A stretch of DNA of 14,279 nt from Actinomycetes bacterium (GCA_021784205.1 JAJXTB010000026.1:1-14279); one strand, 5' to 3'; counted from the first letter of the stretch, positions 6,819 to 14,279 are shown. Notes: generated from the sequence alone by a model not told the origin. Numbers and translations: made by a program.

Positions 6819-7682
6819 CTAGACGAAGTCTCGCCACGGGATCACCAGTTTTTCGAGCACGCGAATCGCCACGTCCATCAAGTAGCCCATGATGCCGATG
6901 AGGATGATCCCGGTTACGACGATTCCGGTCTGGAGTTCCGTGCCAGCCTGTTCGATCAACCAGCCGAGCCCTCGACTCGCGGCGATGAGTTCCGCCGCGA
7001 CCAAGGTGCTCCACGCCACCCCGATCGCTACCTTCATGCCCGTAAAGATGTCCGGAAGCGACGACGGGAAGATGACCCGCGTAAGAATCTGACGTCGATT
7101 GGCCCCGAGATTACGAGCCAGCTCGATTCGATAGTTCGGCGTCGAACGGACACCGTTCATCGTGTTGATCACGATGACCGGCACCGTTGAGACCAGGATC
7201 AACAGAACCTTGGGCATCTCGCCGATCCCGAACCACACGACGAAGAGTGGAATGTACGCCAGTGGAGGTATTGGGCGCAGAAACTGCAGAAAAGGGTCGA
7301 CCACCGTGAACACCGCACGACTCTGGGTCATCGAAAAACCGAGCACCACGCCGATCACGACTGCCCCAACGTACGCGATTGACACCCGTTCCAGACTCAC
7401 CGAGAGATCGTCGAGCAGCGTCGAACCCTGGTAGCCGTGGTGCAGTGTCTGAAGGAACGCGTCGTAGGTACTCGCCGGCGACGGGAATGCGAAACTCGGA
7501 AAGACGTGGCTCAGGGCGACGAGTTGCCACGCGGCGAGCGAGCCGAGCAAGACGGCGACGTAACGCACCGGAACACGCGGTAGCGACCACGTTCGTCCGT
7601 TCCCCCCAGCCCCGACCCGCCCGGGCGCTGGTCGAGCACTGTTCTCTCGTCGCGTACGACACCTCCACCTGATTGCCCGCAA
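6819..7682 (-). CDS. ABC transporter permease, TauC/SsuC-like
   Basis: Membrane channel subunit, 287 residues from the TTG at 7682. A basic N-tail of about 38 residues precedes a first TM segment (41-58). Further hydrophobic segments follow at about 99-118, 141-153, 156-173, 217-236 and 253-272, giving the six-TM BPD_transp_1 fold. The coupling (EAA) loop, which docks on the ATPase, is at 187-210, with ARNLGANRRQIL and FPSSLPDIF. The FLRPIPPLAYIPLFVVWFG segment (134-152) is characteristic of nitrate/sulfonate/taurine permeases. Initiation is uncertain: no clear ribosome binding site, and a GTG at residue 39 (just before TM1) is an alternative. It is the first gene of the operon and divergent from the SGNH gene at 7889. 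Confidence 0.9.
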   Translation of the reverse strand: MRAIRWRCRTRRENSARPAPGRVGAGGNGRTWSLPRVPVRYVAVLLGSLAAWQLVALSHVFPSFAFPSPASTYDAFLQTLHHGYQGSTLLDDLSVSLERVSIAYVGAVVIGVVLGFSMTQSRAVFTVVDPFLQFLRPIPPLAYIPLFVVWFGIGEMPKVLLILVSTVPVIVINTMNGVRSTPNYRIELARNLGANRRQILTRVIFPSSLPDIFTGMKVAIGVAWSTLVAAELIAASRGLGWLIEQAGTELQTGIVVTGIILIGIMGYLMDVAIRVLEKLVIPWRDFV

Positions 7683-7715
7683 TCGTACTTACTCATCGCT
7701 TCATCGCGTATCGAG

Positions 7716-7740
7716 CGCGAAAGTCGGGCCGTCGTTCGCG
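7716..7740. promoter_or_regulatory. Inverted repeat CGCGAA-N13-TTCGCG in the divergent region
   Basis: Half-sites at 7716-7721 and 7735-7740 lie between the ABC permease and the first SGNH gene. A near-identical arrangement with a 14-nt spacer occurs at 13311-13336 upstream of the second SGNH gene. The recurrence upstream of both paralogs suggests a shared regulator, though short G/C-rich hexamers can recur by chance. Confidence 0.35.
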
Positions 7741-7888
7741 GGCTCTGGCGGCCACGTCACGCGACAACAACGATCCATCATCGCTGCGTGGAACACCTAC
7801 CGTGCGACGATCTACGTTCACCGACACGATGTGGTGGGGTGCTTCGAATAGCTCGGGCGACGCCGTCTCTGAGCCTCGGTGTGTCAGA

Positions 7889-8824
7889 ATGGACTCACCG
7901 TTTATCTACCTCGGGGTCTTGCGCGTGTTCTTTCAGCTTGTCCGACGGCTCACGATTGTCGCCATCGTTGCCGCCGTACTGGGCGCCTATCTGCTCCTGC
8001 ACCCCTTTGCTGGATCAAGCGCCACGGTGACGTCGGGGTTCTACCTCGACGTCGGCGCGTCGGCGTCTCTCGGTTTCCAACCCACCGGAATACCGAAACA
8101 TAACGGCCACCGGACCAACACCGGTTACGCCAACGACGTGGTCAACTACCTGTCAGCCAACGGCGTCGACCTTCAACTGCACCAAGTCGGTTGCCCCGGT
8201 GAAACGGTGGAATCGATGCTGCTGAGCGGCGACCACTGCTACACCCTGCCCCAGCGCCAACTCCTCGCCGCCGAGCAATTCCTCCAGCTTCATAAGACCG
8301 ACGTTGGTCTCGTGACCATCGACCTGGGCTTTAACGACGTTCGACCGTGTCTCAACACAGCCGTCGTCGACGAGGCGTGCGTCGCCGCGGGCCTCGCGAA
8401 CGTGACGCGTGATCTCACCCCGGTTCTCACGGCGTTGAAGGCAGCCGCCGGCCCCAACGTCCACTTCATTGGCCTTGACTACGGCGATCCGTTCCTGTCG
8501 AAATATCTTCAGGGTGGCACGCACATCGCGGTCGCCACACGAACCCTCCAGGTGATGTCGGCTCTCGACGCCGACCTCACGCGGTTGTACCGCGCGTCAA
8601 AGATTCCGGTCGCGAACGTCGCGGGGGCCTACCAACTGGACAACCGCAACCCAACCGAGTTGAAGGGCGTCGGGGTGGTGCCGTTGAATGTCGCGAGAAC
8701 TTGCGAGTGGACCTGGAACTGCACGGGTTATCCCTTCGGACCCGACGACCATCCGAACAACGACGGGTACCGCGTTATCGCGACGGCGATCGAGGCGACG
8801 TTGCCGCCGGCGTGGCGGGGCTAA
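7889..8824 (+). CDS. Exported/membrane-anchored SGNH-fold hydrolase-like protein (paralog 1)
   Basis: 311 residues from the ATG at 7889. Residues 21-38 form a single hydrophobic anchor or uncleaved signal, with the rest outside. SGNH blocks can be traced. Block I is FYLDVGASASLG (51-62) with putative nucleophile Ser58 in Gly-Ala-Ser rather than Gly-Asp-Ser. Block II is probably VGCPGET (100-106). Block III is DLGFND (145-150) with oxyanion-hole Asn149. Block V is GPDDHPNNDGY (284-294) with His288 and Asp286/287 at a spacing one residue shorter than the classical DxxH. Six cysteines (102, 117, 154, 164, 272, 278) match those of the gene at 13450, suggesting three disulfides. Likely an esterase or O-acyltransferase/deacylase on a cell-surface polymer. 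The start has no strong ribosome binding site; GTG at 7924 and TTG at 7918 are alternatives. Confidence 0.8.
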   Translation: MDSPFIYLGVLRVFFQLVRRLTIVAIVAAVLGAYLLLHPFAGSSATVTSGFYLDVGASASLGFQPTGIPKHNGHRTNTGYANDVVNYLSANGVDLQLHQVGCPGETVESMLLSGDHCYTLPQRQLLAAEQFLQLHKTDVGLVTIDLGFNDVRPCLNTAVVDEACVAAGLANVTRDLTPVLTALKAAAGPNVHFIGLDYGDPFLSKYLQGGTHIAVATRTLQVMSALDADLTRLYRASKIPVANVAGAYQLDNRNPTELKGVGVVPLNVARTCEWTWNCTGYPFGPDDHPNNDGYRVIATAIEATLPPAWRG

Positions 8825-8925
8825 CTTTTATGGAGTACACCGTGACGCCGACGCCGGTTGCCAATGATGGTGCTCGGGTCGGTCGTACCGGAGCGGCTCA
8901 CCGACAGTGAACAAAGGGGTCATCG

Positions 8926-10425
8926 ATGCCACAGGACGGTTCCATCCCCTCAACGATTGAACGCTACGTCACCGGCGGAAATCCGAGCATGCTGATCGAC
9001 GGCGCCTTCGTTCCCGCCGCTTCGGGTGAGACGTTCGACACGTTGAATCCCGCGACGCAACAGTTGCTCGCTCGTCTGCCCGCCGCCGACGCGACGGACG
9101 TGGACCGAGCCGTCGTCGCCGCGCGGCGCGCCTTTGACGACGGTCCCTGGTCAACGATGAAGCCCTTCGACCGCCAGCGGATCATGTTGCGCTTCGCCGA
9201 CCTGGTCGAAGCCCGACACGACGACCTCGCGATCCTGGACACGCTCGACATGGGGGCGCCGATCCAGCGCATGCGCGCCAACCTGCGTCGAGCCGTCGGA
9301 ATGGCTCGCTTCTACGCCGGTCTCACCACGGCGCTGCGCGGCGAGACGATCGCCAATTCGATCCCGGGTGACTTCCAGACCCACACGAGACGCGAACCCG
9401 TCGGCGTCGTCGGTGCGATCATCCCCTGGAACAATCCCCACATCGCCTTCATCTGGAAGGTCGGTGCCGCTCTCGCCGCGGGCTGCACGGTCGTGCTCAA
9501 GCCCGCCGAAGAGGCATCACTGAGCGCCCTGTGGCTGGGTGAGATGCTCCTCGAAGCCGGTCTGCCGGCGGGTGTGGTCAACGTGGTGACGGGATTCGGT
9601 GAGACGGCCGGAGTCGCCTTGAGCGTCCACCCCGGCGTGGACAAGATCGCCTTTACCGGATCGACTGCCACGGGCCAGGCCATTGTGCGAGCCGCCTCGA
9701 CGACCCTGAAGCGCGTGACACTCGAACTCGGCGGCAAGTCGCCCAACATCGTCTTTAACGACGCCGACCTCGACCTCGCCGTCCCGGGTGCCGCGATGGC
9801 GGCCTTCACCAACTCTGGTCAGGTGTGCAGCGCGGGAACGCGGCTCTTCGTTGAGCGTGGCATCTACGAGGAGTTCGTCGGCGCCATGACGACCTACGCG
9901 CGCTCACTGACCGTCGGCGACGGACTCGACGACGCCACCCAGCTCGGGCCCGTGGTCTCACAGACCCAGCTCGAACGCGTGAGCGACTACTTCGAGATTG
10001 GCCGCGCTGAGGGAGCCACGATTTCCGCGGGCGGCGCGCGACTCCTCGACGGCCAGTACGCCAACGGCTACTTCGTTCCACCGACGATCTTCACTGAGGT
10101 GAACAACGAGATGCGTGTCGCCAGGGAGGAGATCTTCGGCCCCGTGGTTTCGGTCATGGCCTTTGACGATTACGAGTCGGTGATCCGTCTCGCCAACTCC
10201 AGCCCCTTCGGTCTGGGCGGCGGTGTGTGGACCAATGACGTGAACAAAGCGAACCGGACCGTCAGTGCCCTGCGCACCGGGACCGTGTGGGTCAACTGCT
10301 ACGGCCAGATGGATCCCGCCGTGCCATTCGGGGGCTACCGGATGAGCGGTTACGGCCGCGAAGGCGGCGTGCACCACATCGACGAATTCCTCGAAACCAA
10401 GGCAGTCTGGATCCAGACGCACTGA
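8926..10425 (+). CDS. NAD(P)+-dependent aldehyde dehydrogenase (ALDH superfamily)
   Basis: 499-residue cytoplasmic enzyme that oxidises an aldehyde to the acid. Complete ALDH motif set: IIPWNNP with transition-state Asn169, LKPAEE with cofactor Lys192, FTGSTATG (243-250), LELGGKSPN with general-base Glu267, NSGQVCSAG with nucleophile Cys301, and EEIFGPVVS (401-409). Length and motifs match the betaine-aldehyde/aromatic-aldehyde-like branch; the substrate cannot be named. The ATG is well supported by AAAGGGG at 8913-8919, 6 nt upstream. It lies 101 nt after the first SGNH gene and 92 nt before the acid:CoA ligase gene. That order suggests the acid product is the ligase's substrate. Confidence 0.95.
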   Translation: MPQDGSIPSTIERYVTGGNPSMLIDGAFVPAASGETFDTLNPATQQLLARLPAADATDVDRAVVAARRAFDDGPWSTMKPFDRQRIMLRFADLVEARHDDLAILDTLDMGAPIQRMRANLRRAVGMARFYAGLTTALRGETIANSIPGDFQTHTRREPVGVVGAIIPWNNPHIAFIWKVGAALAAGCTVVLKPAEEASLSALWLGEMLLEAGLPAGVVNVVTGFGETAGVALSVHPGVDKIAFTGSTATGQAIVRAASTTLKRVTLELGGKSPNIVFNDADLDLAVPGAAMAAFTNSGQVCSAGTRLFVERGIYEEFVGAMTTYARSLTVGDGLDDATQLGPVVSQTQLERVSDYFEIGRAEGATISAGGARLLDGQYANGYFVPPTIFTEVNNEMRVAREEIFGPVVSVMAFDDYESVIRLANSSPFGLGGGVWTNDVNKANRTVSALRTGTVWVNCYGQMDPAVPFGGYRMSGYGREGGVHHIDEFLETKAVWIQTH

Positions 10426-10506
10426 ATGTACGAGTGTCGCCCCGAGCCCCCGATGAGTCTCGCCCCCCGGTGCGGTGGTCTGACGTTGCACCGAATCGAC
10501 GTTTCT

Positions 10507-10511
10507 CCAGG
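10507..10511 (+). promoter_or_regulatory. Ribosome binding site deciding the ligase start
   Basis: CCAGG lies 6 nt before the GTG at 10518. It supports that start over longer in-frame extensions that would run back into the aldehyde dehydrogenase gene. Confidence 0.5.
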
Positions 10512-10517
10512 TGTCGC

Positions 10518-12026
10518 GTGAGTGGGCGCTCATCGCTGCGCGAACTCATCGCCGACCGGTCTGCCCGGTACGGCGATAACGCGTACCTTCTGCGTTTACG
10601 CTCCGCCGACGTCGTATCCTTCGTCGAACTCGATCAGGTCGTTGACCGGTGGGCGTCACGACTTCGTGAACAGTCCTTTAGCCGTGGCGACCGAGTGGGG
10701 CTGTTGATTCGCGATCCGCTGCAGTTCGCCCAGACCTTCCTCGCGGCGATCGCGTACGGTCTCTGGGTCGCCCCGCTCGACCCGACCATCAGTCCAATGA
10801 ACGTTGACGTTCTCGACACCCAGTTACGACGCCTGGGTGTGCACGCGGTATTGAGCGATCGAGAGCGCCCCGAGTCGCTCAGTACGAGTTGGCACGACGT
10901 TCGCACTTCTTCGACCCTCGATTCGACCCCGCCTGACTCTGAGCCGGTCGACAGCGGTGGGGTGATCCTCGCGTCGTCGGGCACGACCGGTACGCCCAAG
11001 GTCATGGCGTTACCCGTCGCGCAGTTACTCCACACGGCGGCGCTCATCGCGACGCACAATCGGCTCACCCCGGCGGATCGGGGACTCAGCCCACTCCCGC
11101 TCTGGCACATCAACGCCGAGGTCGTGGGACTCTTGGCGTCCCTGGTCGCCGGTTCATCCCTGGTCTTAGACGAGCGATTCCATCGGACCAACTTCTGGAC
11201 GTTGGCCGACGAGTACGAGGTCACGTGGATCAACGCCGTGCCCGCGATCATCGCCCGCCTGTCCAACGTTGGCGACGGCGAACACATCGCTACGCGCATC
11301 CGGTTCATTCGTTCAGCCTCGGCGCCGCTGTCGCCGTCGGTGTTTGAACAGTTCCAATCCACGATCGCCATACCGGTCATCGAGTCCTACGGCATGACCG
11401 AAGCCGCGAGTCAGATCAGTGCCAATCCGCTGGGCGGCGAACGAAAACCCGGCTCGGCTGGGATCGCCGTCGGCGTCGAGTTGCGGATCGTTCCCCTTCC
11501 CCGGGACGAGTCCGATCCGTCAGCCACGTCGGCGACCGTCGGCCACGTCGAGATACGTGGACCATCGGTGATCGATCGGTACGAAAGTGCCGGCTACGAG
11601 GACCGCTTCAGCCCCGATGGGTGGCTGCGCACCGGCGACCTCGGGTACCTCGACGACGACGGCTACCTCTTCCTCGTCGGTCGCAGCGACGACGTCATCA
11701 ACCGGGGCGGCGAGAAGATCTTCCCCCGTGAGCTCGAGGACGCACTACTCGGCGTCGCGGGCGTTCGTGGCGTCGCGATCGTTGCCCTGCCCGACGAGGT
11801 TTTCGGCGAAGTGCCAGCGGCGTACGTTGAACTGGCGAAGAACTGCGACCGCGACTCGGTGCTAGCCCAGCTGCGCCGCGTCGTCACCGAAGGATTCCCT
11901 AAGACGCACTGGCCCGTCTCACTGACCGTCGTCGCACACCTGCCCGCGCACGCCACCGGCAAGATCCAAAAACACCGTCTGACGAAGGAACCGCTCGACG
12001 TGATACTCACAACGGACCTCGCGTGA
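10518..12026 (+). CDS. AMP-forming acyl-CoA synthetase / acid:CoA ligase (ANL superfamily)
   Basis: 502-residue adenylating enzyme expected to turn a carboxylic acid plus ATP and CoA into acyl-CoA through an acyl-AMP. The AMP-binding core is complete: P-loop SSGTTGTPK (153-161), YGMTEAAS (291-298), LRTGDLGYLDDDGY (370-383) with ribose-binding Asp374, GRSDDVINRGGEKIFPRELE (388-407), and C-terminal TGKIQK with adenylation Lys482. The length is typical of medium-chain or aryl-acid ligases; no carrier domain is present. The family includes oxalyl-CoA, feruloyl-CoA and fatty acyl-CoA synthetases, so the substrate stays open. The GTG at 10518 is chosen because of CCAGG upstream. The AT3 gene follows after 28 nt, so ligase and acyltransferase are probably one transcript. 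Confidence 0.92.
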   Translation: MSGRSSLRELIADRSARYGDNAYLLRLRSADVVSFVELDQVVDRWASRLREQSFSRGDRVGLLIRDPLQFAQTFLAAIAYGLWVAPLDPTISPMNVDVLDTQLRRLGVHAVLSDRERPESLSTSWHDVRTSSTLDSTPPDSEPVDSGGVILASSGTTGTPKVMALPVAQLLHTAALIATHNRLTPADRGLSPLPLWHINAEVVGLLASLVAGSSLVLDERFHRTNFWTLADEYEVTWINAVPAIIARLSNVGDGEHIATRIRFIRSASAPLSPSVFEQFQSTIAIPVIESYGMTEAASQISANPLGGERKPGSAGIAVGVELRIVPLPRDESDPSATSATVGHVEIRGPSVIDRYESAGYEDRFSPDGWLRTGDLGYLDDDGYLFLVGRSDDVINRGGEKIFPRELEDALLGVAGVRGVAIVALPDEVFGEVPAAYVELAKNCDRDSVLAQLRRVVTEGFPKTHWPVSLTVVAHLPAHATGKIQKHRLTKEPLDVILTTDLA

Positions 12027-12054
12027 AGGGCCGTCCGCGGCGCGACGTGAACTC

Positions 12055-13296
12055 GTGACCGGCACCCCCGAACCGGTGGCGGCGCCCTCGTCGGGAACGC
12101 GACGGCGACTGGACCACATCGACGCCATGCGACCCGTGAAGCAGGCGGCAGTCGTCTCGACGCACGCCCTCATCTTCTTCGCGCCGCTGGCGACCAATAC
12201 CACGGTCGTTGGCCTGATCATGTTGACCAGATTCTCACGTGACGCCTTCCTCTTCGTCTCGGCGTGCATGCTCACCTACAGCTACCGCAACACCGACAAG
12301 GTCGCGGTGCTGCCCTACGCGAAGCGGCGCTTCATGTCGGTGGGTGTGCCATACCTCACCTGGACGGTGCTCTACTTCATCTACACCTCGCTCACCAGTC
12401 GATCGAGCTTCCCGTACTACGGCGTGGACACCGCCCGCATCTTTAGCTGGAGCGGAATCCGTCTACTCACTCACCTCACGGCGACTGGCTACTACCACCT
12501 GTACTACTTACTCGTCATCGGCGAGTTCTACGTCCTCTTCCCGTTGATGCTCCGTTTCATCCGGCGGCACCCCACGTGGCACTGGCGAATCATGGTGGTG
12601 TCGTTCGCCTGGCAGTTCGCCTACGGCGCCTGGGTGAGTTCGCATCACTCCGTTCTCGCGCTATCTGGACTGCTCCAGACGCGATTGATCCTCTCCTACG
12701 TCATCTACATAGTCGGCGGCGTCATCGTGGCGCTTCACCTCGACGAGGTCCATCAGTGGATCGTGCACCACGTCGCGCTGATCCTCGGCGCAACCCTCGG
12801 CGCCATGGCCCTCGCAGAGGTGCTCACGTACGTCGGCGCCGATCACGTTCTACCAACGTTCATACGAACCGGCACCTACGTCTTTTCCCCGTTGATCATC
12901 CCGTACAACATCGGCGCGATCCTGTGCGTGTATCTCCTCGGGGTCTATCTGACCGCCCCGGCACGGCGAGCGCGAATCCGCGCGATGGTCCAATCGGGCT
13001 CGGATAACTCTTACGGCGTGTACCTATCGCAAATGGTGTGGATCCCAGCCCTCGTCCGTCTTCGCGGCGCCAGCGGGGTCCACCTTGCTTGGGAGGTCGC
13101 CGCCCCGCTCGCCCTCGTCATCGTCTACGGCGTCGGCTTCGTCTTTACCGCGGTCATGGCCCGAACGTGGGTCGCCAAGGGTGTCACGGGTCGTAGCCGG
13201 GCGACCTGGGCCAGCCTGTTGCCGCGTCGCCAACTCCCGGCCGTCGTCGAGCGCGGCGACGTCGCTGATGGGCCGATGGATGTGGTCGAGCCATAG
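12055..13296 (+). CDS. Acyltransferase 3 (AT3) family integral membrane O-acyltransferase
   Basis: 413-residue polytopic protein with about ten TM segments. AT3 proteins take an acyl group from a cytoplasmic acyl-CoA and pass it across the membrane to a sugar, lipid or peptide acceptor. The N-terminal LDHIDAMRPVKQAAVVSTH (19-37) contains the family's R-X10-H motif (Arg26, His37). AFLFVSACMLTYSY (62-75) aligns with the usual FFxxSG region. SYGVYLSQM near residues 321-329 matches the late AT3 helix. There is no SGNH domain at the C-terminus; it ends in a short charged tail, and a separate SGNH gene begins 153 nt downstream. The GTG start lacks a strong ribosome binding site. It lies 28 nt after the ligase gene, a likely acyl-CoA source. 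Confidence 0.88.
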   Translation: MTGTPEPVAAPSSGTRRRLDHIDAMRPVKQAAVVSTHALIFFAPLATNTTVVGLIMLTRFSRDAFLFVSACMLTYSYRNTDKVAVLPYAKRRFMSVGVPYLTWTVLYFIYTSLTSRSSFPYYGVDTARIFSWSGIRLLTHLTATGYYHLYYLLVIGEFYVLFPLMLRFIRRHPTWHWRIMVVSFAWQFAYGAWVSSHHSVLALSGLLQTRLILSYVIYIVGGVIVALHLDEVHQWIVHHVALILGATLGAMALAEVLTYVGADHVLPTFIRTGTYVFSPLIIPYNIGAILCVYLLGVYLTAPARRARIRAMVQSGSDNSYGVYLSQMVWIPALVRLRGASGVHLAWEVAAPLALVIVYGVGFVFTAVMARTWVAKGVTGRSRATWASLLPRRQLPAVVERGDVADGPMDVVEP

Positions 13297-13310
13297 CGAC
13301 GACACGTGGG

Positions 13311-13336
13311 CGCGAATTCTTATTGATTTCTTCGCG
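13311..13336. promoter_or_regulatory. Inverted repeat CGCGAA-N14-TTCGCG upstream of the second SGNH gene
   Basis: Half-sites at 13311-13316 and 13331-13336, with an A/T-rich spacer, just past the AT3 stop. The same half-sites with a 13-nt spacer lie upstream of the first SGNH gene (7716-7740). It could also act as a weak stem-loop at the end of the AT3 transcript. Confidence 0.35.
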
Positions 13337-13398
13337 ACTCGCGCACGACTCGCTTCAATTTTGCCATAGCGTGGATGCGATTCAGCATTAGATCCGCG

Positions 13399-13423
13399 GC
13401 GGAGGCTCCTAACGGGTCTCCGT
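13399..13423 (+). other. Stem-loop in the leader of the second SGNH gene
   Basis: GCGGAGGCTC (13399-13408) can pair with GGGTCTCCGT (13414-13423), using a few G-T pairs, around the loop CTAAC. It ends 15 nt before the AAGGAG box. No T run follows, so it is more likely a leader structure than a terminator. Confidence 0.3.
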
Positions 13424-13438
13424 CGTGCTGCGACCGTC

Positions 13439-13444
13439 AAGGAG
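13439..13444 (+). promoter_or_regulatory. Strong ribosome binding site deciding the second SGNH start
   Basis: AAGGAG sits 5 nt before the GTG at 13450 and is the best Shine-Dalgarno sequence in the window. It sets the start of the signal peptide. Confidence 0.65.
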
Positions 13445-13449
13445 TCCGA

Positions 13450-14279
13450 GTGGTTGGTGTCCGAAGAGTGTTCACGCGTGGTGTCGCGCTCGTCGCGGCC
13501 GCGGCGGCGATGCTCGCGGGCGCCGGTGGCCTCGCCGGTGTGAACGCTGCGGGCGCGGCCGCGCCGACGACGGGTTTTTACCTCGATATCGGCGCATCGG
13601 TGTCCGTTGGGATCCAGCCCACCGCGCACCACCCCTCGGGTTACCGGACTCGACACGGATTCGCGAATGACCTGGTCACTTACGAGGCGAGCCACGGCGT
13701 GCCGCTCACCCTCACGCAGCTCGGCTGTCCCGGTGAGTCGGTGGCCACGATGGTCAACGGCAAGGATGGCTGCTACCACGCGGGCGATTCCCAACTCGCC
13801 GACGCGATCACCTTCTTAAACGCCCACCAGGGCCAGACCGGTCTCGTCACGATCGACCTTGGTTTCAACTCGGTCGTGCCCTGTCTGCGCACCGCTGTCG
13901 TTGACCCCACCTGCGTCCAGCAGAGCATTTCCCAGATGGCGCCCCAACTCACCAGCATCCTCACGGTGTTAAAGGAGGCGGCCGGGCCCAACGTCACCTT
14001 CGTCGGGATCAGCTTCGCCGATCCCTATCTCGCCCAAGAAGCCAATGGCGCCTCCGGTCGGGTCCACGCCCACGCGAGTCTCCAGGCCATCAGTGAGCTC
14101 GATCAGGCCCTCGCCACGATCTACCAATCTCAGGGCATGGCGATGGCCAACGTCGCGCGCGCCTTTCACCTGCACCAGACATCTTCGACGACCGACTCGT
14201 CAGGCGCGCGTGTGCCGACCAACGTCGCGACGGTCTGCCACCTCACCTGGATGTGCGCGGCCGCTCCGTACGGTCCCAA
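13450..14279 (+). CDS. Secreted SGNH-fold hydrolase-like protein (paralog 2), C-terminus cut by window edge
   Basis: The frame runs open to the window end (276 complete codons). MVGVRRVFTR is followed by a long Ala-rich hydrophobic core and small residues (AGAAAP, 35-39), a likely cleavable signal peptide. The mature part matches the product of the gene at 7889 along its length, about half identical by eye. It has FYLDIGASVSVG (43-54) with Ser50 in Gly-Ala-Ser, LGCPGES (91-97), TIDLGFN (134-140) with Asn140, and the six cysteines 93, 108, 145, 155, 263 and 269. After Asn140 it has Ser where paralog 1 has Asp. The window ends at APYGP, just before the block V histidine, so catalytic competence cannot be judged. 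It lies 153 nt after the AT3 gene. A secreted O-acyltransferase or esterase partner of AT3 is plausible. Confidence 0.8.
   Translation, partial: MVGVRRVFTRGVALVAAAAAMLAGAGGLAGVNAAGAAAPTTGFYLDIGASVSVGIQPTAHHPSGYRTRHGFANDLVTYEASHGVPLTLTQLGCPGESVATMVNGKDGCYHAGDSQLADAITFLNAHQGQTGLVTIDLGFNSVVPCLRTAVVDPTCVQQSISQMAPQLTSILTVLKEAAGPNVTFVGISFADPYLAQEANGASGRVHAHASLQAISELDQALATIYQSQGMAMANVARAFHLHQTSSTTDSSGARVPTNVATVCHLTWMCAAAPYGP

Noticed and set aside
7673..7888. N-terminal extension of the first SGNH protein
   Set aside because: It precedes the anchor segment, is Arg-rich, and would overlap the start of the divergent permease gene and the inverted repeat.
10468..10493. CGGTGC-N14-GCACCG inverted repeat between the aldehyde dehydrogenase and ligase genes
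   Set aside because: Short stem with a long loop and no supporting context; kept only as a note.
10287..10517. N-terminal extension of the acyl-CoA ligase back into the aldehyde dehydrogenase gene
   Set aside because: The ligase fold starts after residue SSLREL. The extension is an out-of-frame reading of the dehydrogenase C-terminus, and the GTG at 10518 has its own ribosome binding site.
1..14279. CRISPR arrays, insertion sequences, tRNA/rRNA genes, phage or toxin-antitoxin modules
   Set aside because: No periodic repeat-spacer pattern, transposase motif, RNA gene fold or phage protein was seen on reading both strands.

Overview
The window is high-G+C DNA with strong G/C preference at third codon positions, frequent GTG and TTG starts and short intergenic gaps. 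This suggests a high-G+C Gram-positive bacterium (Actinomycetota, possibly Acidimicrobiia). That placement is inferred from composition and gene families only; no rRNA, tRNA or marker gene is present. No insertion sequence, CRISPR array or prophage gene was seen.

Layout: (1) 1-854, minus: start of a 14-TM-type (DHA2/EmrB-QacA) MFS exporter, cut by the left edge, divergent from (2) a DMT-superfamily membrane protein at 1006-1875. (3) 2169-3578, plus: a two-gene thiol-redox pair, a membrane-anchored TlpA/ResA-like thioredoxin followed 3 nt later by CcdA, which would carry electrons across the membrane to it. (4) 3623-4408, minus: a crotonase-fold protein of the ECHDC3 type that lacks both classical catalytic glutamates. 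(5) 4409-4856: no convincing gene, but two hairpins close to the end of the ABC operon. (6) 7682-4857, minus: a TauABC-like ABC importer in the order permease, binding protein, ATPase, without an adjacent desulfonation enzyme. (7) 7889-14279, plus: exported SGNH-fold protein, aldehyde dehydrogenase, AMP-forming acyl-CoA/acid ligase, membrane acyltransferase 3 (AT3), and a second exported SGNH-fold protein cut by the right edge.

The most interesting region is 7.9-14.3 kb. Two paralogous exported SGNH proteins flank an aldehyde dehydrogenase, an acid:CoA ligase and an AT3 acyltransferase. Both replace the block I Gly-Asp-Ser with Gly-Ala-Ser, and both keep six aligned cysteines. AT3 and SGNH domains are known as single fused polypeptides (OafA-type O-acetyltransferases). 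Here they are separate, with acyl-CoA-supplying enzymes between them. I propose a split system: aldehyde to acid to acyl-CoA, then membrane acyl transfer, then periplasmic or cell-surface O-acylation (or deacylation) by the SGNH proteins. An operator-like inverted repeat, CGCGAA-N13/14-TTCGCG, lies upstream of both SGNH genes. This is an inference from domain content and order; the acyl group and acceptor cannot be read from sequence.
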